Assembly (NCBI GenBank): GCA_024699855.1
Contig: JAMPIQ010000002.1
Location: 7,254,001 to 7,318,000, forward strand
Reading direction: 5' to 3'
DNA: 64,000 bases
Source: Aphelenchoides besseyi
Lineage: Eukaryota > Nematoda > Chromadorea > Rhabditida > Aphelenchoididae
Below the pieces are notes generated by a model. It was not told the DNA's origin. It searched no databases and was given only the letters and a program-made list of their open reading frames with translations. Below, piece by piece: positions 32,809 to 44,053 of this stretch (positions are counted from its first letter, which is position 1; every line of letters begins with the position of its first letter). Made by a program: the position numbers and the translations under genes.

Positions 32809-33763
32809 TTAAGCACTAGAATTTGCAGTTGAATTCTCACGAGCTTTCTTTCCGAACAAAACTGCCTTTGTAAAGACGTTCATGTAGAATTCGACCGCTC
32901 GCGTCGAATCGTCATCGCCGGGAATCGGATAGGTGAGATAATTCGGCTCTAAACGATGCACGATCACAGTTTGCAGTGTTAAATAAAATTACCGGAATTT
33001 GTGTCGCAAATGCCAATTGTCGGAATGGCCATTTTGGCAGCTTCGACAATGCCCGGATGTTTTTCAAGAGCAGAACAAAGTGTTGTAAGGAAGATGACAA
33101 CGTCGGGCAAACGAAGAGGTGCATTGAAAAGTTGTTTGATGTTCGTCAACGTGCCAGGTTCCCAATATCGAGTGTGAGCGAATTCACCAATTTCGGCGGC
33201 TTTTCGTTCAACCAAATGCATGGTCTGACTGAAATCACATTAACAAAGATCGAAAACATAAAGAATAAATACCGATTTGTGGAGACAAACAGAATCATTC
33301 CGCCCTTGAAAGCAACACCCGCCAAAAATTTCAATGCCCGGCTCATGTATGTTTTGGTGACATCCAAATCAATAATGCACGTACCAAAACGTTCACCGTA
33401 CAACGCCCATTTCATGTTTTCATTCAAAGTTCCAATCTGAAATTTGAAAACTATTCACTAAACAATTCGGTCGTTTAAACCTTATGACCGTGCCATAATC
33501 CCGCTTTAAACATTTCGTCCATTTGCAATAAGCGATCGGGATCGAAACGTCGCAGCACAGATTGCAAATCATTATCGACGTCATCCCTAAATAAAATAAA
33601 CGTGTAATCGCAGCTTGCTAACTTCAGCTTACTGCAATACATCTGGTCGAATTGTTGAAGAATGTAGAAGATCGGCTGTAGGTAGAGAATCACTGAGTAG
33701 GCGCCTCTGCTCGAATGCAACCTTTCTTTTGCAAAGTTTCGACAATCTTGTTGCTAAACGCAT
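32809..33763 (-). CDS. MRPS2: Mitochondrial ribosomal protein S2 (uS2m)
   Basis: uS2 protein of the mitochondrial small ribosomal subunit. Exons 33763-33633, 33586-33481, 33436-33274, 33229-32993, 32948-32809; 258 residues. A basic presequence (MRLATRLSKLCKRK) precedes the uS2 fold: LWHGHKIGTLNENMKWALYG, GTCIIDLDVTKTYMSRALKF, GGMILFVSTN, RYWEPGTLTN, LPDVVIFLT, AAKMAIPTIGICDTNSEPNY and TYPIPGNDDSTRAV (the conserved uS2 C-terminal segment). Distinct from the cytosolic uS2 at 17 kb, so the window carries both uS2 paralogues. Same strand as the one-pass membrane gene 303 nt upstream; AATAAA lies in between, but the acceptor before this ATG is weak. Confidence 0.93.
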
Positions 33764-34066
33764 TCTGATCGTCCCTTAATCGTACAATCAACTTCACGGA
33801 CTTGATAGTTTAGCATCAAAAACGAGCGACGTTGAGCCAAAGGATAATTTCGTTTCGAAAGACACTAAACCAGCTTCTAACATCAATTCATTAGTTTAAT
33901 AGACTTCAAAACCCTCATACTAAAATCGCAAGTCTTTTGCTAATGCGACGAAGAGCAAGAAGTTAAAAGGAAGTAAAGATGTTTAGTTAAAACCAAAAGA
34001 AGTTGAAATTGGCGGACGAGTGTACACTTACTGAGACAAACGTTTATTTAACAACCCAGCGCAAGA

Positions 34067-34464
34067 TTATTGGACGACGACAACTGGAATTGGCTGTTGA
34101 ATCACGACCTGTGGTGCAGTTAATGTTTGTGCCTGAGTATTGCTGATCGCAGGAACATTCGCAGTTTGAAGCGGTTGATTGTTGATAGTCAGCAGTTTTT
34201 GTGATTTGTCGTTTGGGTTCTTGCATTTTAGCCAAAAGCGCGGATTGAAGGTAAATCCCTCAGTTAGCGCTTGAATTCCAAAGTAGCTGACAATCGTCTA
34301 AACCAATTTTGTATAAGATTCAATGTTGAAATCAGTGCATTAGCCCAGAAACTTACAAAGCCGAGCATTAATCCAAAATAAATGTAATAGCAGTTTCGCG
34401 TCAGTGGATCGACATCAATATTGGCACCATAGAAGCTCCACATTTGATCTGCTTTGAAGTCCAT
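34067..34464 (-). CDS. Unrecognised one-pass membrane protein
   Basis: Two exons (34464-34357, 34297-34067) give 112 residues. A polar N-terminus (MDFKADQMWSFYGANIDVDP) precedes a hydrophobic segment of about 22 residues (YYIYFGLMLGFTIVSYFGIQ), predicted transmembrane. A short FNPRFWLKCKNP motif and a Gln/Val/Pro-rich tail follow. No family recognised. The model rests on consensus splice sites and continuous frame. It could share a transcript with MRPS2 downstream. Confidence 0.55.
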
Positions 34465-35811
34465 TTGATTATTTTATTCAACCGCTTCAAGCCGAGATGT
34501 CAGGGTCGAATGATCAATCTTCTGTACTTCAACATAAAGATCCAATTTTATGCGGATTGCCACAAATAACTTTAGGGTCTAGAAACTGTTTAGCAGGTTT
34601 GTTTGAATTATAAACAGTTTTGAAAATAGTAAGTTATTTCATACTGTTTTCCATTATTTCTGTTAGACTATCGATTTGGAAATCATCACTGCGAAACAAT
34701 GAACAGTTTCTTACGGTACATGGCTAATACTTTAACTGAGCTGACAACTACGCATTTCAATTCACAATCTTTCTGATCATATATTCAAATAGAGACCTTG
34801 TTAGACGGTTATCCATTAAAGCGTATATGCTTATGTGTGTTTTTCAATATCACGTCTTACGATTTTTCTGTTTCGATGACTTTTGCTCTGAAACCAACTT
34901 CCTTTTCTACTGTCGATCAAAATATTTGTTCGTAACTGCTTTTATAATTAATGGACAGTCAAATTAAAACACGCAAAGAGCTCCACGTTGAAAAGTACTT
35001 GACGTTGAAATGCGATTCCGTCGATTTTGCAACTATCACGACCTATCTTGCGAGTATACGGTTGTTCTCGCATGTGCTCAAGGTACTTCCCGAAAATCTT
35101 TTCGCTTTACACTTTGATTGACTGACTAACTTGCCGGCAAGTGCTTGTCAACGGTTTATTTTCTATCGTTCATTTGTTCTTTAGTCTAAGGACAAGAGCG
35201 GTACAGGTGCCCAAAACACTACGGACAGTTCGTCCGCGCGACTTTCCATCCGCACGATTTTAAAGGTTGCAAACGTTGAATTGCGGCAGACAAGAACGTC
35301 AAATCATCTTTTTTTGCAAAATTTAAGTTGACAGTCGAAGATTTTCAAAGAGCACTCGTCTCGGCTTGCGCAAGAATTCTATTTCTTCGAATTCATTTGT
35401 TCAGACAACTTCAATGGTGTGTAATCATGTCATTCGAACAAAACAATCTAACTGTTAGCTTGATCGGTGTTCGAATGCAAAGGTCAGAAATAAGTGGTTC
35501 TTCGAATGTAAAAGTCACGTTCGGACACTTCCCTTAAAATTGGCTCCAACTAGTGGTTAATTGCTTTTGAAGGGATTGGCAGAAGTGCGCGAATTCTTGG
35601 GAATTAGGCGAAGATTAAAATTGCGATTCGTAAAAATAACTCAATCATATGGAAACTCATGATTGTTACGAGAATACAGTACTTATTCAACCTAAGAAGA
35701 ACACAAAATTAAAGAGATAGGTATCTGCATAGAGTACTTCATGACTTAGTTTATGTAAAAACTTCTAATTTCATGGACAAAAATGATCTTGCCGTTGGTA
35801 TCCATTGACTT
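34465..35811. other. Intergenic, no gene seen
   Basis: 1.35 kb between two minus-strand genes. ORFs such as 35328-35537 (+) have no recognisable features. Confidence 0.45.
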
Positions 35812-36661
35812 CTATTTACTATTGGATATTCTGGCAAGCGAATACAGAGATAATAGTGAGTCAATTTGGTCCATCTCGTCTAAAGTTGCCAGCAATTCAT
35901 CGTAGATTGTTTTTTTCGAAATCTGAAGGCGATCGTATTGACGGCGTAGTTCGCGATGTTTTAGCGTAAGTTGAGTATGAATGGGAAAAAGTTTTCGAAG
36001 ACGACGACGATAATCGACCTGTAAATCAAGAGCATTCTGAAAAGTTAACTGAGCAAGCGCTTTTTGTGCGTCGATTACCTCTACAGCGTATTTCTCTGTG
36101 CGTCCAGTAACGTAAAGTGTTTCGAACAACTCTTCACGTATAGGAATAGAATTGCGAAGATATTGTGCAACGTGTTTGATTGTCGGATCTTCTTGAGAGA
36201 TCAAATTCTTGTAAGCATTGGAAAATAATTCATCTTTCTTCGTGGCTTCTTGAGCTTCATCCCAAACAACCGTCAAGTTCCGATCCAATTCTTTTAAACT
36301 GCAAATCAACATTATAAAGCACAAAGAATTATAGGCCTACCGTTCTTTCAACTCCAATTGTTCTTCTTCCAAACTTTCAAGTTGAAGACGAGTTTTTTGA
36401 TAATCCACTAGTTGTTGTTCAATTATTTCACGTTGATGTCTTACTTGTGCCATATCCCTCTGTTGATCACAATTCAAACGCTCATTCGCACCTAAAACAA
36501 CAAGCATCTCGTTATATCACTAGTCAACAGCACTTACGTTCCAATCCATTGACCACGTTTACATCGCTAAATTCATCCGTAAAACTTGAGCCCAAAGATG
36601 TGATGCTTGTGCCAAAATATGCTGGAACCGGATGACGAATATCTCTGGGTTTTATGTCCAT
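35812..36661 (-). CDS. Coiled-coil protein of unknown function
   Basis: Three exons (36661-36538, 36491-36341, 36298-35812) splice in frame to 253 residues. After about 45 mixed residues (MDIKPRDIRHPVPAYF) the protein is almost all charged heptad helix: QREIIEQQLVDYQKTRLQLE, LESLEEEQLELKERLKELD, later LTLKHRELRRQYDRLQISKK. A less regular middle segment (HVAQYLRNSIPIREELFETL) breaks the coil. No signal peptide, membrane segment or known domain. Centrosomal, ciliary or trafficking coiled coils look like this, but composition alone cannot decide. The start ATG is the first in the exon. Confidence 0.65.
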
Positions 36662-38760
36662 GTGTTTAATCTTCACTGTTGTTCAAGTGGTTGCAATTCC
36701 AAAATAAAATAAATCGACGTCTCGAGTTCTTGAATTTGCATTTTTAACAGTCGATGTAAAAATAATTTCATTTCGTTGTACAGTTCTATTGCACATCATA
36801 CTTCGCACTGTACATTCAAAGGTTGCTATCGTTAGGACTCTCGAGTTTGTTCAGTTGGCTGTAAAAAGACTTCTTTTTCAACCGAGTTGACTCATCGGTC
36901 AAATCTTTTGCACTTGCAAGCAACCCGCTGATCGACTTTTGCATGTAACCAAAATTACCAGCGAAGATCAAGAACGAACTGTTCATGCGAAGCCATTTTC
37001 GGAGGACGTTGTATTGGTCAGCTGGCCGCGAAAGCGGTCAATTCAATGCTCTTGATCATCCGCTCGTGATGCACACGTCGCGGTGTTCTTTTCTCACACG
37101 AGGCGGAAATCCCATCGAACATAAGTCGTTGATTAGAAACCAAAAAGTCTTGATTGTTTATATCAGTAACAGTCAGATGTTCTGATCGCGATTTCTTCAT
37201 TCCGAGCTTCTCGTAGTTGTCGCCCAAGAATTAAGATCCAAAAAGCGTAATGTTGTTGTAAAGTGATCTTTAAGCCAAACACACAACGATAAACACAACT
37301 TTTGGTACATGCTTGAAGATTACAACGTGTTTTCTAAAATCGCGGAAATTACAATCGAAAAGACGTTGATCTTTGAAGTTGTAGAGAAAACTTGGAGCAA
37401 CAAATCAAATGGTCAGTGATGAGTAACTAATTTTTAAAGAACATACTCGAATTCAGTAGAAGCGAGTAGTCAATGACAAGAAAATGTTCACAAACAAAGT
37501 CATCGCCAAGAAGTTGGAGAACTAGAAACCTAGACCAACCAGAACTCCTAGGCTTGATGACGTTCGATAGACAAAAGTCAAAGTAAACGTTTCCACGTGA
37601 CGTAGTTAAGAACGACAAATCAAAGTGACGAAAATAGAAACATTTTAACACACCTAATGCTAAAGACCAAAATAGCTCATGAGTTGGTTGAAAATAGCTA
37701 ATGTCAACGAAATGAACGGATTTCTCCATAACGAGCCAAAAAGTCGGTTTAACAGAACCAGCGGACGGAAATCATGTGAAGTGAAAAGACGAGTTTGAAT
37801 CCGTATCCATCACTTGTGATCCAAATTAAGATTGCCCGCTTCTGTCTCCATCAATCAACTTCTCGTAAGAAAAGATTAGGAAGCTGTGTAACCCAAAAAT
37901 CAAATGACACTATGGAAGTCAGTTTTGACTTTGTAGTTGGGGAAGTAATCTTTAAAAATTATTCTTGCACGTGACTGCCTAAAGACTATGTTCGCGCCAA
38001 CTAATCGACTGATGACCCGTTTCTTCTCTTCGCCGAGGCGTTTTAAAAATAAGAAGTCATCAATCAATTAAACGCTTTTACCCAACTTTTGAAATCAATC
38101 AAGACTTCGATCTGTTCATAGTTCGATTGGTTTTGCAATTGTTTGATCCTTGAACTCGCACAAATCTTCTTCAATCAACAAATTTGACTTTTAATTCACT
38201 CGGAAGCTTAGTTCTCAGTTCAAATTGCGTGAAAGTTACGGTCAATTGAAGTATTTCGATGGTTAAAAGATTCGAGTTCTTTGAACTCTGCACACATTTC
38301 TGTTGATTTTTATTCGAATGACATTCGACTTTCTAAAAATTGATTCGCAGTTCACATTGAGTTCGTCTCTGAGGTCCTGCTGACTTCGATGATCTTCGAA
38401 AGCAAATCATCTCGATGCTCAGTGTCACATGCACTATATTCCCGCTGCGAGTACGTTCGTGCTCGTTTTGTCGACACTTGAGCTACGAACACTTGGTTTG
38501 AACCTCAGCACATCAATTGAGGTGAAAACAATAATCGATTTGATATTGTCAAAACAAGAAAGAACACTCACAACAGGAGCTAAAAACCGATGGGCGTTTC
38601 CAAAGCATCGATGGTACGTAGTATGTTCAACTACACAAACTATTCAGTGTGTTTTTTATTCGAACGCTCCACCCATCAGAATCATTGGTCCCGTTTTACT
38701 TCGCCCGTTGGCTCGTTGTTTAGTCCCGCCCATTTCTTTTCGCGGATCTTTGCGTCCGCA
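36662..38760. other. Intergenic, no gene seen
   Basis: 2.1 kb of AT-rich DNA with only short unrelated ORFs on both strands, between the coiled-coil gene and the promoter of the repeat protein. A CCCGCCC box lies at about 38725-38735, shortly before the TATA box. Confidence 0.45.
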
Positions 38761-38761
38761 G

Positions 38762-38768
38762 TATAAAA
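38762..38768 (+). promoter_or_regulatory. TATA box of the secreted repeat-protein gene
   Basis: TATAAAA 108 nt before the ATG at 38876, preceded by a GC box (CCCGCCC). One of two clear TATA boxes in the window; the other precedes the cathepsin gene. Both genes make secreted products. Confidence 0.6.
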
Positions 38769-38875
38769 TGGAATAAAAATCGAACTGACTATCAACTTTC
38801 TATTCAGAGTCTTACAAGTTACTGTAATCAGTTTCGCATTACAAAGCGTCTATTCAAGTTAAGTTCCTGTTAATT

Positions 38876-39991
38876 ATGCAACTCGTCCTTCTTATTGCTC
38901 TTTGTGGGACCGTTGCATTTGCTCGACCGGCGACCAATGGTCAAGGATTGTTTGCTCCGTTGCCTCATGCATTATTGCCTCCTGGATTCGAAATTTTGCC
39001 AAAAGAATCGATTGACAAACTGACTGCAGCACATAATGATGCTTCGCTGAGCTTTGAAGAACGACGTGATCGAATCGAATCTGTTTTTGATGAGTTGCCT
39101 CGTGAGATTCTCGAGAAGTTGCCTTTGCCACCCGGATTAGCCCGCTTGCCTCTCGAAGCTCAGAGTCCCTTCAAAGCTCTTCACGTCGACCGAACTATGG
39201 GATGGAGAGAACGCCAATCACGTGTTCACGAACTGATCAAAGAATTGCCCGAAGAATTGCAACGTTTGGTTTATCCACCACCTCCAGTTCCACCATTCGG
39301 ATCACAAGGTTTCCGACCAATGCCTCATGGCTTCCCGTCTCGAGTAAGTGTATTTGGAGTAGATATTTCACACAGTTTCTTCGTTTTTTAGCCACCACCA
39401 GGATTCGAGTTCGTTCTCTCGCCCACCATCTACAAACAGCTTCTTGCCGTGCATGAAAACTCGAACATCTCCGATGATGAAAAGAAACAACAACTCGACA
39501 AGATCTTGCGTTTGGTTCCACAAGATCAACTCGATCGTTTGCCTTTGCCTCCAGGATTCGACCAACTCCCGAGTGAAACTATTCAACGAATGAAACAAAT
39601 CATGCACGACTTTTCGTTGAAATGGGACGATCGATTCCAAAAGGTTGCTGAATTCATTCGCTCGTTGCCGCGTGAAGAACGTCGTTTACTTCGCCCACAA
39701 CTTCCAGGATTCGAGGCTTTGCCAGAAGAGGTCAGTTTTGACAAAAGAGTTCGATTGATAATTTCTCATGTTTAGACTCGTGATCAAATTGACGATCTTT
39801 TCGAAAATCACAAATTGAACCCAGTTGAACGTAATCAAAAGATTCACGACATTTTGGAAAGTTTGCCGGAAGAAATTCGTTCTCGTATTCCACCTCCACC
39901 ACCAGTTCTTCCGTTCTTCCCAAAAGCTCAACAAGAACAACCACAAAATGATGATCTGACCGTAAAAGAGCAAACTTCTCGCTTTGCTTAG
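38876..39991 (+). CDS. Secreted protein of five ~50-residue Pro-Pro-Gly-Phe/LP-E repeats
   Basis: Exons 38876-39343, 39392-39730, 39776-39991; 340 residues. Signal peptide MQLVLLIALCGTVAFA. Then five repeats of about 49-50 residues, each opening with a P-P-G-F/L turn (LPPGFEILPKE, LPPGLARLPLE, PPPGFEFVLS, LPPGFDQLPSE, QLPGFEALPEE), a helix with His or a polar centre, a helix with E-R-x-x-x-I, and an LP-(R/E)-E-x-x-x-x-L close. A Pro-rich linker (YPPPPVPPFG) separates repeats 2 and 3, and a similar one (IPPPPPVLPFF) ends the array. No cysteines in the repeats. I do not recognise the family; nematode secreted SXP/RAL-2-type helical proteins are a loose comparison. TATA promoter and biased codons suggest strong expression. 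Confidence 0.85.
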
Positions 39992-42078
39992 ATGCTTTTC
40001 CTACTCTTCACATCACAACCGCAATTCGACGGTTCAACTGCTAAGAACTCAAGTTCATTTTCCTTTGCTTTTCGTTTTTACCGTTCGACTTTTAGCTTTT
40101 TTATGTAGATAGTCTCCTATCTTTATATTCAGTAGTTTCAATGATTGCTTGAAATGATCATCTCTCTTTTACCCAGTAGATCTTCTTATTCTGATTTGCA
40201 ATCTTTTGTACATATCCAACGATCTATTCTTTTAACTCATCGAACAAGGTCAATTTTGACTGCATCATCGTTTTTGTTCCGTTCGAAATGTTTAGTCTTA
40301 TATTGGCCTTTTTTGCATTGGCTTTAAAAACATAACACGTGATTTTGTTAGTTGTTTCACGCAAATAAATCGACTGACTAAACGTATTCGAAAGAAGAAG
40401 AACTGCACAGAAAGTTGTAAACGATCGAACGAAGTTGCCTTCTTGTCATCTCTGCTCATTCGCTTGCCGATCAAAAATGCTTACTGTAAGACTAGAAAGT
40501 ACCATAAAGAGAGAAAGAAACATCATTAGGTCGTTGGGCAAGTCGATTGTTATAGAAATTCTCAACCTATCAACCGATTTGTGTATCCATGAGCACTCAG
40601 GTTGTGTCAATCGTTTCGTTGAGTAACATCACGTTGAAATTATGTTGGTGATGAGCGCGATTGCATGTTAGAGAAAGCAAAGTACGAGTTTCTCGAGTAG
40701 AATCATTACTTTTAAAAAAACATTCAGTTTTCAAGATGTCGAGACATCACACTGCTAATTCATCATTTGTTGAACTCGCAATCATTTTTCGCTTAAGGAG
40801 CTGCTTTTAAAAGTTTATCTCTTTCTCAAATATTACCGCACGAAGTGATCGAGAAATCTGCAATTCGAATTGCAATATGATAAAATGTCGAATAGGTAGT
40901 TGTGCCTCCGATTTCTTCAAGCTATGAAATAATGTTAACGATGAAAGTAATGGCTTTTAATCGTCTAAATGCCCCTTGTAGACTGTAATGTTTTGTTCGC
41001 GTTACGTTCAAAGCAATTAACAGAAACCGGCAACAGAGTCTGTTAACAAAAAGTACACACTTCGATCAGAATTCTCACTCCTGACTTCCTTGTCTTGTCA
41101 TGTCAATTAGCTAATCGATCAACTCGTTCGTCATTGACTAACGATTGGTGTCATCGAAATTGGTCTTCTGAATCGGAGGTCAAACGAGAATGCGCGTTCT
41201 CATTTCGTCATTAAAAGAAGTTTATTTTTAGTTCATTTTAAGTTTACGTTAAACAGGCGAACTGAACCGTGGGTTCACGTATGAATTGGGCTTACTGTAA
41301 ACCAAGAGATCGAACAGCAGATAGACAGTTTAATGAAAAGTTATAGTTGCACGTTTAAGAATTTGACAGTGTCGTTGAGTACACTGCGAACATAAATAGA
41401 TGTGCGGTGTAAATGGTTTCTATTCCGCGGTTGTTTATTTCAAGTCAAGAATTTAAGACAACGTCCAAAAATAGCTGTGCACTTTAGAAGCACGCAAACA
41501 AGGAAACAAAGTTTGTTCCCGTTCTCTGAAACAAAATTAGAACGATCGGCAATTATCACACAAAATGAACGGGATTTTTCCGTACACTGAATATTGCGAA
41601 ATACGAAATGCAAAATTGCAATTGTTGACAAATATCATGATGTCATTACACTCTGACCTTGATCTCTGTCTTTGTGTACTGTAGGTGTTTAAAGTCTGTC
41701 AATTTCGCAATCTGGTCTTTTGATGGCTGCAAGTTGATACTACAGTACTAGGTCTTTCGATCTTCGCAAAATGGACTCAAGGTTGAAATAATCCACAGAC
41801 TTTTTGAAGGATCAAAATCCAAGATTTCTATGACGTTCACATGAATACTTTCCAGTTTAACCTCAGAGATCAAAAAACAGAAGTACCGCCGATGTCACTG
41901 AGAACGAGATCCTGCTGTGACTTCAAATTTAGTTCTTTCTCGATATGCTTAATCGAATGAACGTGTTTGTGACAGAAATAGAATGTCTACTGATCTTTTA
42001 AGTGCAATTTGAAATCAAAAGAAAACTAACTTTATCGCGAGCTATGAGTTCATAACGAAACCATGTTTGAACTAATGA
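39992..42078. other. Intergenic, no gene seen
   Basis: 2.1 kb between two convergent genes. Only short ORFs (all under about 65 codons) with no family features. Confidence 0.45.
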
Positions 42079-43325
42079 TCAATTGTTCAAAACACGCGAG
42101 AACACAGGATGAAAAGTGGTGGTCGTGATTATACGGCTACTGGATCGTGTTTTATGAAAGCGACAGAAGTATCGTATGTCGTCGGTTAGACCTCTTCGAT
42201 ATGCTGGTATTGAAGTGATCATTATTAAGAGATTAAAAGCTGAGTGAAGCGACGCTATACAAATAGCTACATTTGACATAATAGCTAAACAATTGTACTT
42301 TAAATGCTTAGAGATTAACTTACAAGAAAGCAGATTGTTTTCGATCTTCAAGCTCGTTGAATTTAGAAGGTACATAATGACGTACAAGAAGTTTGGAACA
42401 AACGTCTAAATTTTTGTCTAAAGAAAAGAAGTTCTGATAAAACTCACTTGAATGGTGAGGCTAATCAACAAGTTTTTATGGAGCTGTTTCGTTCTTGTAG
42501 TAATTACATTTTCCATTTGTGATTGTGTTATTTTTCTCAAACAGAAAACCAAAAGTGAAAAACAAATCACGGCGCATGCTAACAAGTGAACGGTCAATGG
42601 CAAAGTCCTTAAGTTTTGCCAAAATGCTTCATCAGGATCGTTTGAAGGAAAGAAACATGGATGTTGACGTGAACGGTCAACTATTTCCGGATACATCTGA
42701 AATGAACTACATGGGTTTTTCCAAATCTGATGAAGAGCAGTTGTGTTTGTTTGCGTACCTTATCATTGTAAGCCATGATTTTCGGCGGCCGTAAGTCAAT
42801 TCCAAATAGCGGAATGGTCTCGAGAAGTGGTAAAACGAATTGAAATGCGAACATCACAAATTTGTTGTTGAGAACCGAGGACACCGGTCGAAATGTACGT
42901 GCTACAGAAATGAACCTATGGAAACAGGCCAGTGTGAGCGCTGATATGGAAATCATAGTCAGATACAATTGAACAATCTAAACCCGACAATTGAACAAAG
43001 TAGCTAAGGTACTTACAGTCAAAATAATGAACGTTCTATCGACTCCAAACATGTCAACCAGATGCCCGTTGAAGACACCGATTGCGCACAAGGCTTTGAC
43101 GGGAAAGATTGGTATGGGTCTAGAAACAAAAAGAGCGTTGAGATCAGAAAATGTCGTAGTGATTGCGATGTTTAGCAGATAAATGCGATAGTCGGCCATC
43201 CATTTGGTCGTGTAACGAAGAATCAAAAACATTGATGCACAACTGCTGATGAAAACTAGGACACTAAGAAAAATAGCCAAGCGACTTGAATCTGAATATG
43301 CCTCGGGTATAAACACGTTTTCCAT
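42079..43325 (-). CDS. Nematode serpentine chemoreceptor-like GPCR (SRH/STR-type)
   Basis: Four exons (43325-43017, 42977-42759, 42696-42448, 42405-42079); 367 residues with seven hydrophobic segments. TM1 IFLSVLVFISSCASMFLIL, loop RYTTKWMADYR, TM2 IYLLNIAITTTFSDLNALF, TM3 LVDMFGVDRTFIILTVSTL, TM4 FVMFAFQFVLPLLETIPLFG, TM5 LTVHLLACAVICFSLLVFCL, and late TMs with CIASLHSAFNLLIMITSIPA then YRRGLTDDI. The K/R-(x)n-YR loop after TM1 and the final 'S-x-H-S ... YR' are typical of nematode STR-superfamily receptors rather than rhodopsin-class GPCRs. Such receptors usually act in chemosensory neurons. Which subfamily is uncertain. Confidence 0.7.
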
Positions 43326-43997
43326 TTAATCTAGATTCAAAAATCAGGTGTATAAGTCAGAACAGATATCACTCGATGGAACCAAATACGACAAGGAAGT
43401 ATTAGTTACTAAGAAGTAAAATTAGTTTTAGTTGTTCGTAATCTTGAAGATCAAATTGAGTGTCGTAAATCCAATGTGAATGTTTTCGTCAGAAACTTTG
43501 CCAAGCGTCAATGCTTGGTAATAGGTTCCGATGAACGTATCTTATTTAATTATTCTAAAGCTCACTGACCGTTTCCATAGAAAAACCAAAACATTGCGCT
43601 TATTGGTCTTGTAAATAAGTGACTTTCGGACAAAAAACCACGACTAACTTCTGAGCTACAATCTTTAATTAGTCTGCTATAATTCAACTCTGGTTTTCTA
43701 ATCTTGTTGAACATTAATTTGTCCCTTCCAAAATGAGTCTATTGTCTTCTCGGTTTATTGCTAAAAACAACAGTAACCGCAAACACCTACCACCAGTGGG
43801 TTCAGAGAATCTGGGGTCACACAGCTAATCCAAACGGGCGAGAGTGTAATTTGATGAAAGTGCAGACACGGAAGTTCATCAGGAAACGCAAAGCATTTGC
43901 CAACCAAAAGTCTTCTTCAATGTATTGAATTAAAACTGCGATCACAAAAATTAAACGATCGAAAAGATTATCTCCTGAACAGAAACTCTATGGAATG
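43326..43997. other. Divergent intergenic region, no gene seen
   Basis: About 670 bp between the serpentine receptor (-) and the cathepsin promoter (+); no ORF of note. Confidence 0.45.
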
Positions 43998-44004
43998 TAT
44001 AAAA
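43998..44004 (+). promoter_or_regulatory. TATA box of the cathepsin B-like gene
   Basis: TATAAAA 50 nt before the ATG at 44054, leaving about 20-25 nt of 5' leader if transcription starts at the usual distance. No splice acceptor lies between, so this mRNA probably is not trans-spliced. Confidence 0.6.
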
Positions 44005-44053
44005 CACAGCCAATAACCAAGTTTTATTAGAAAACGGAAAGATCGCAAACGAA

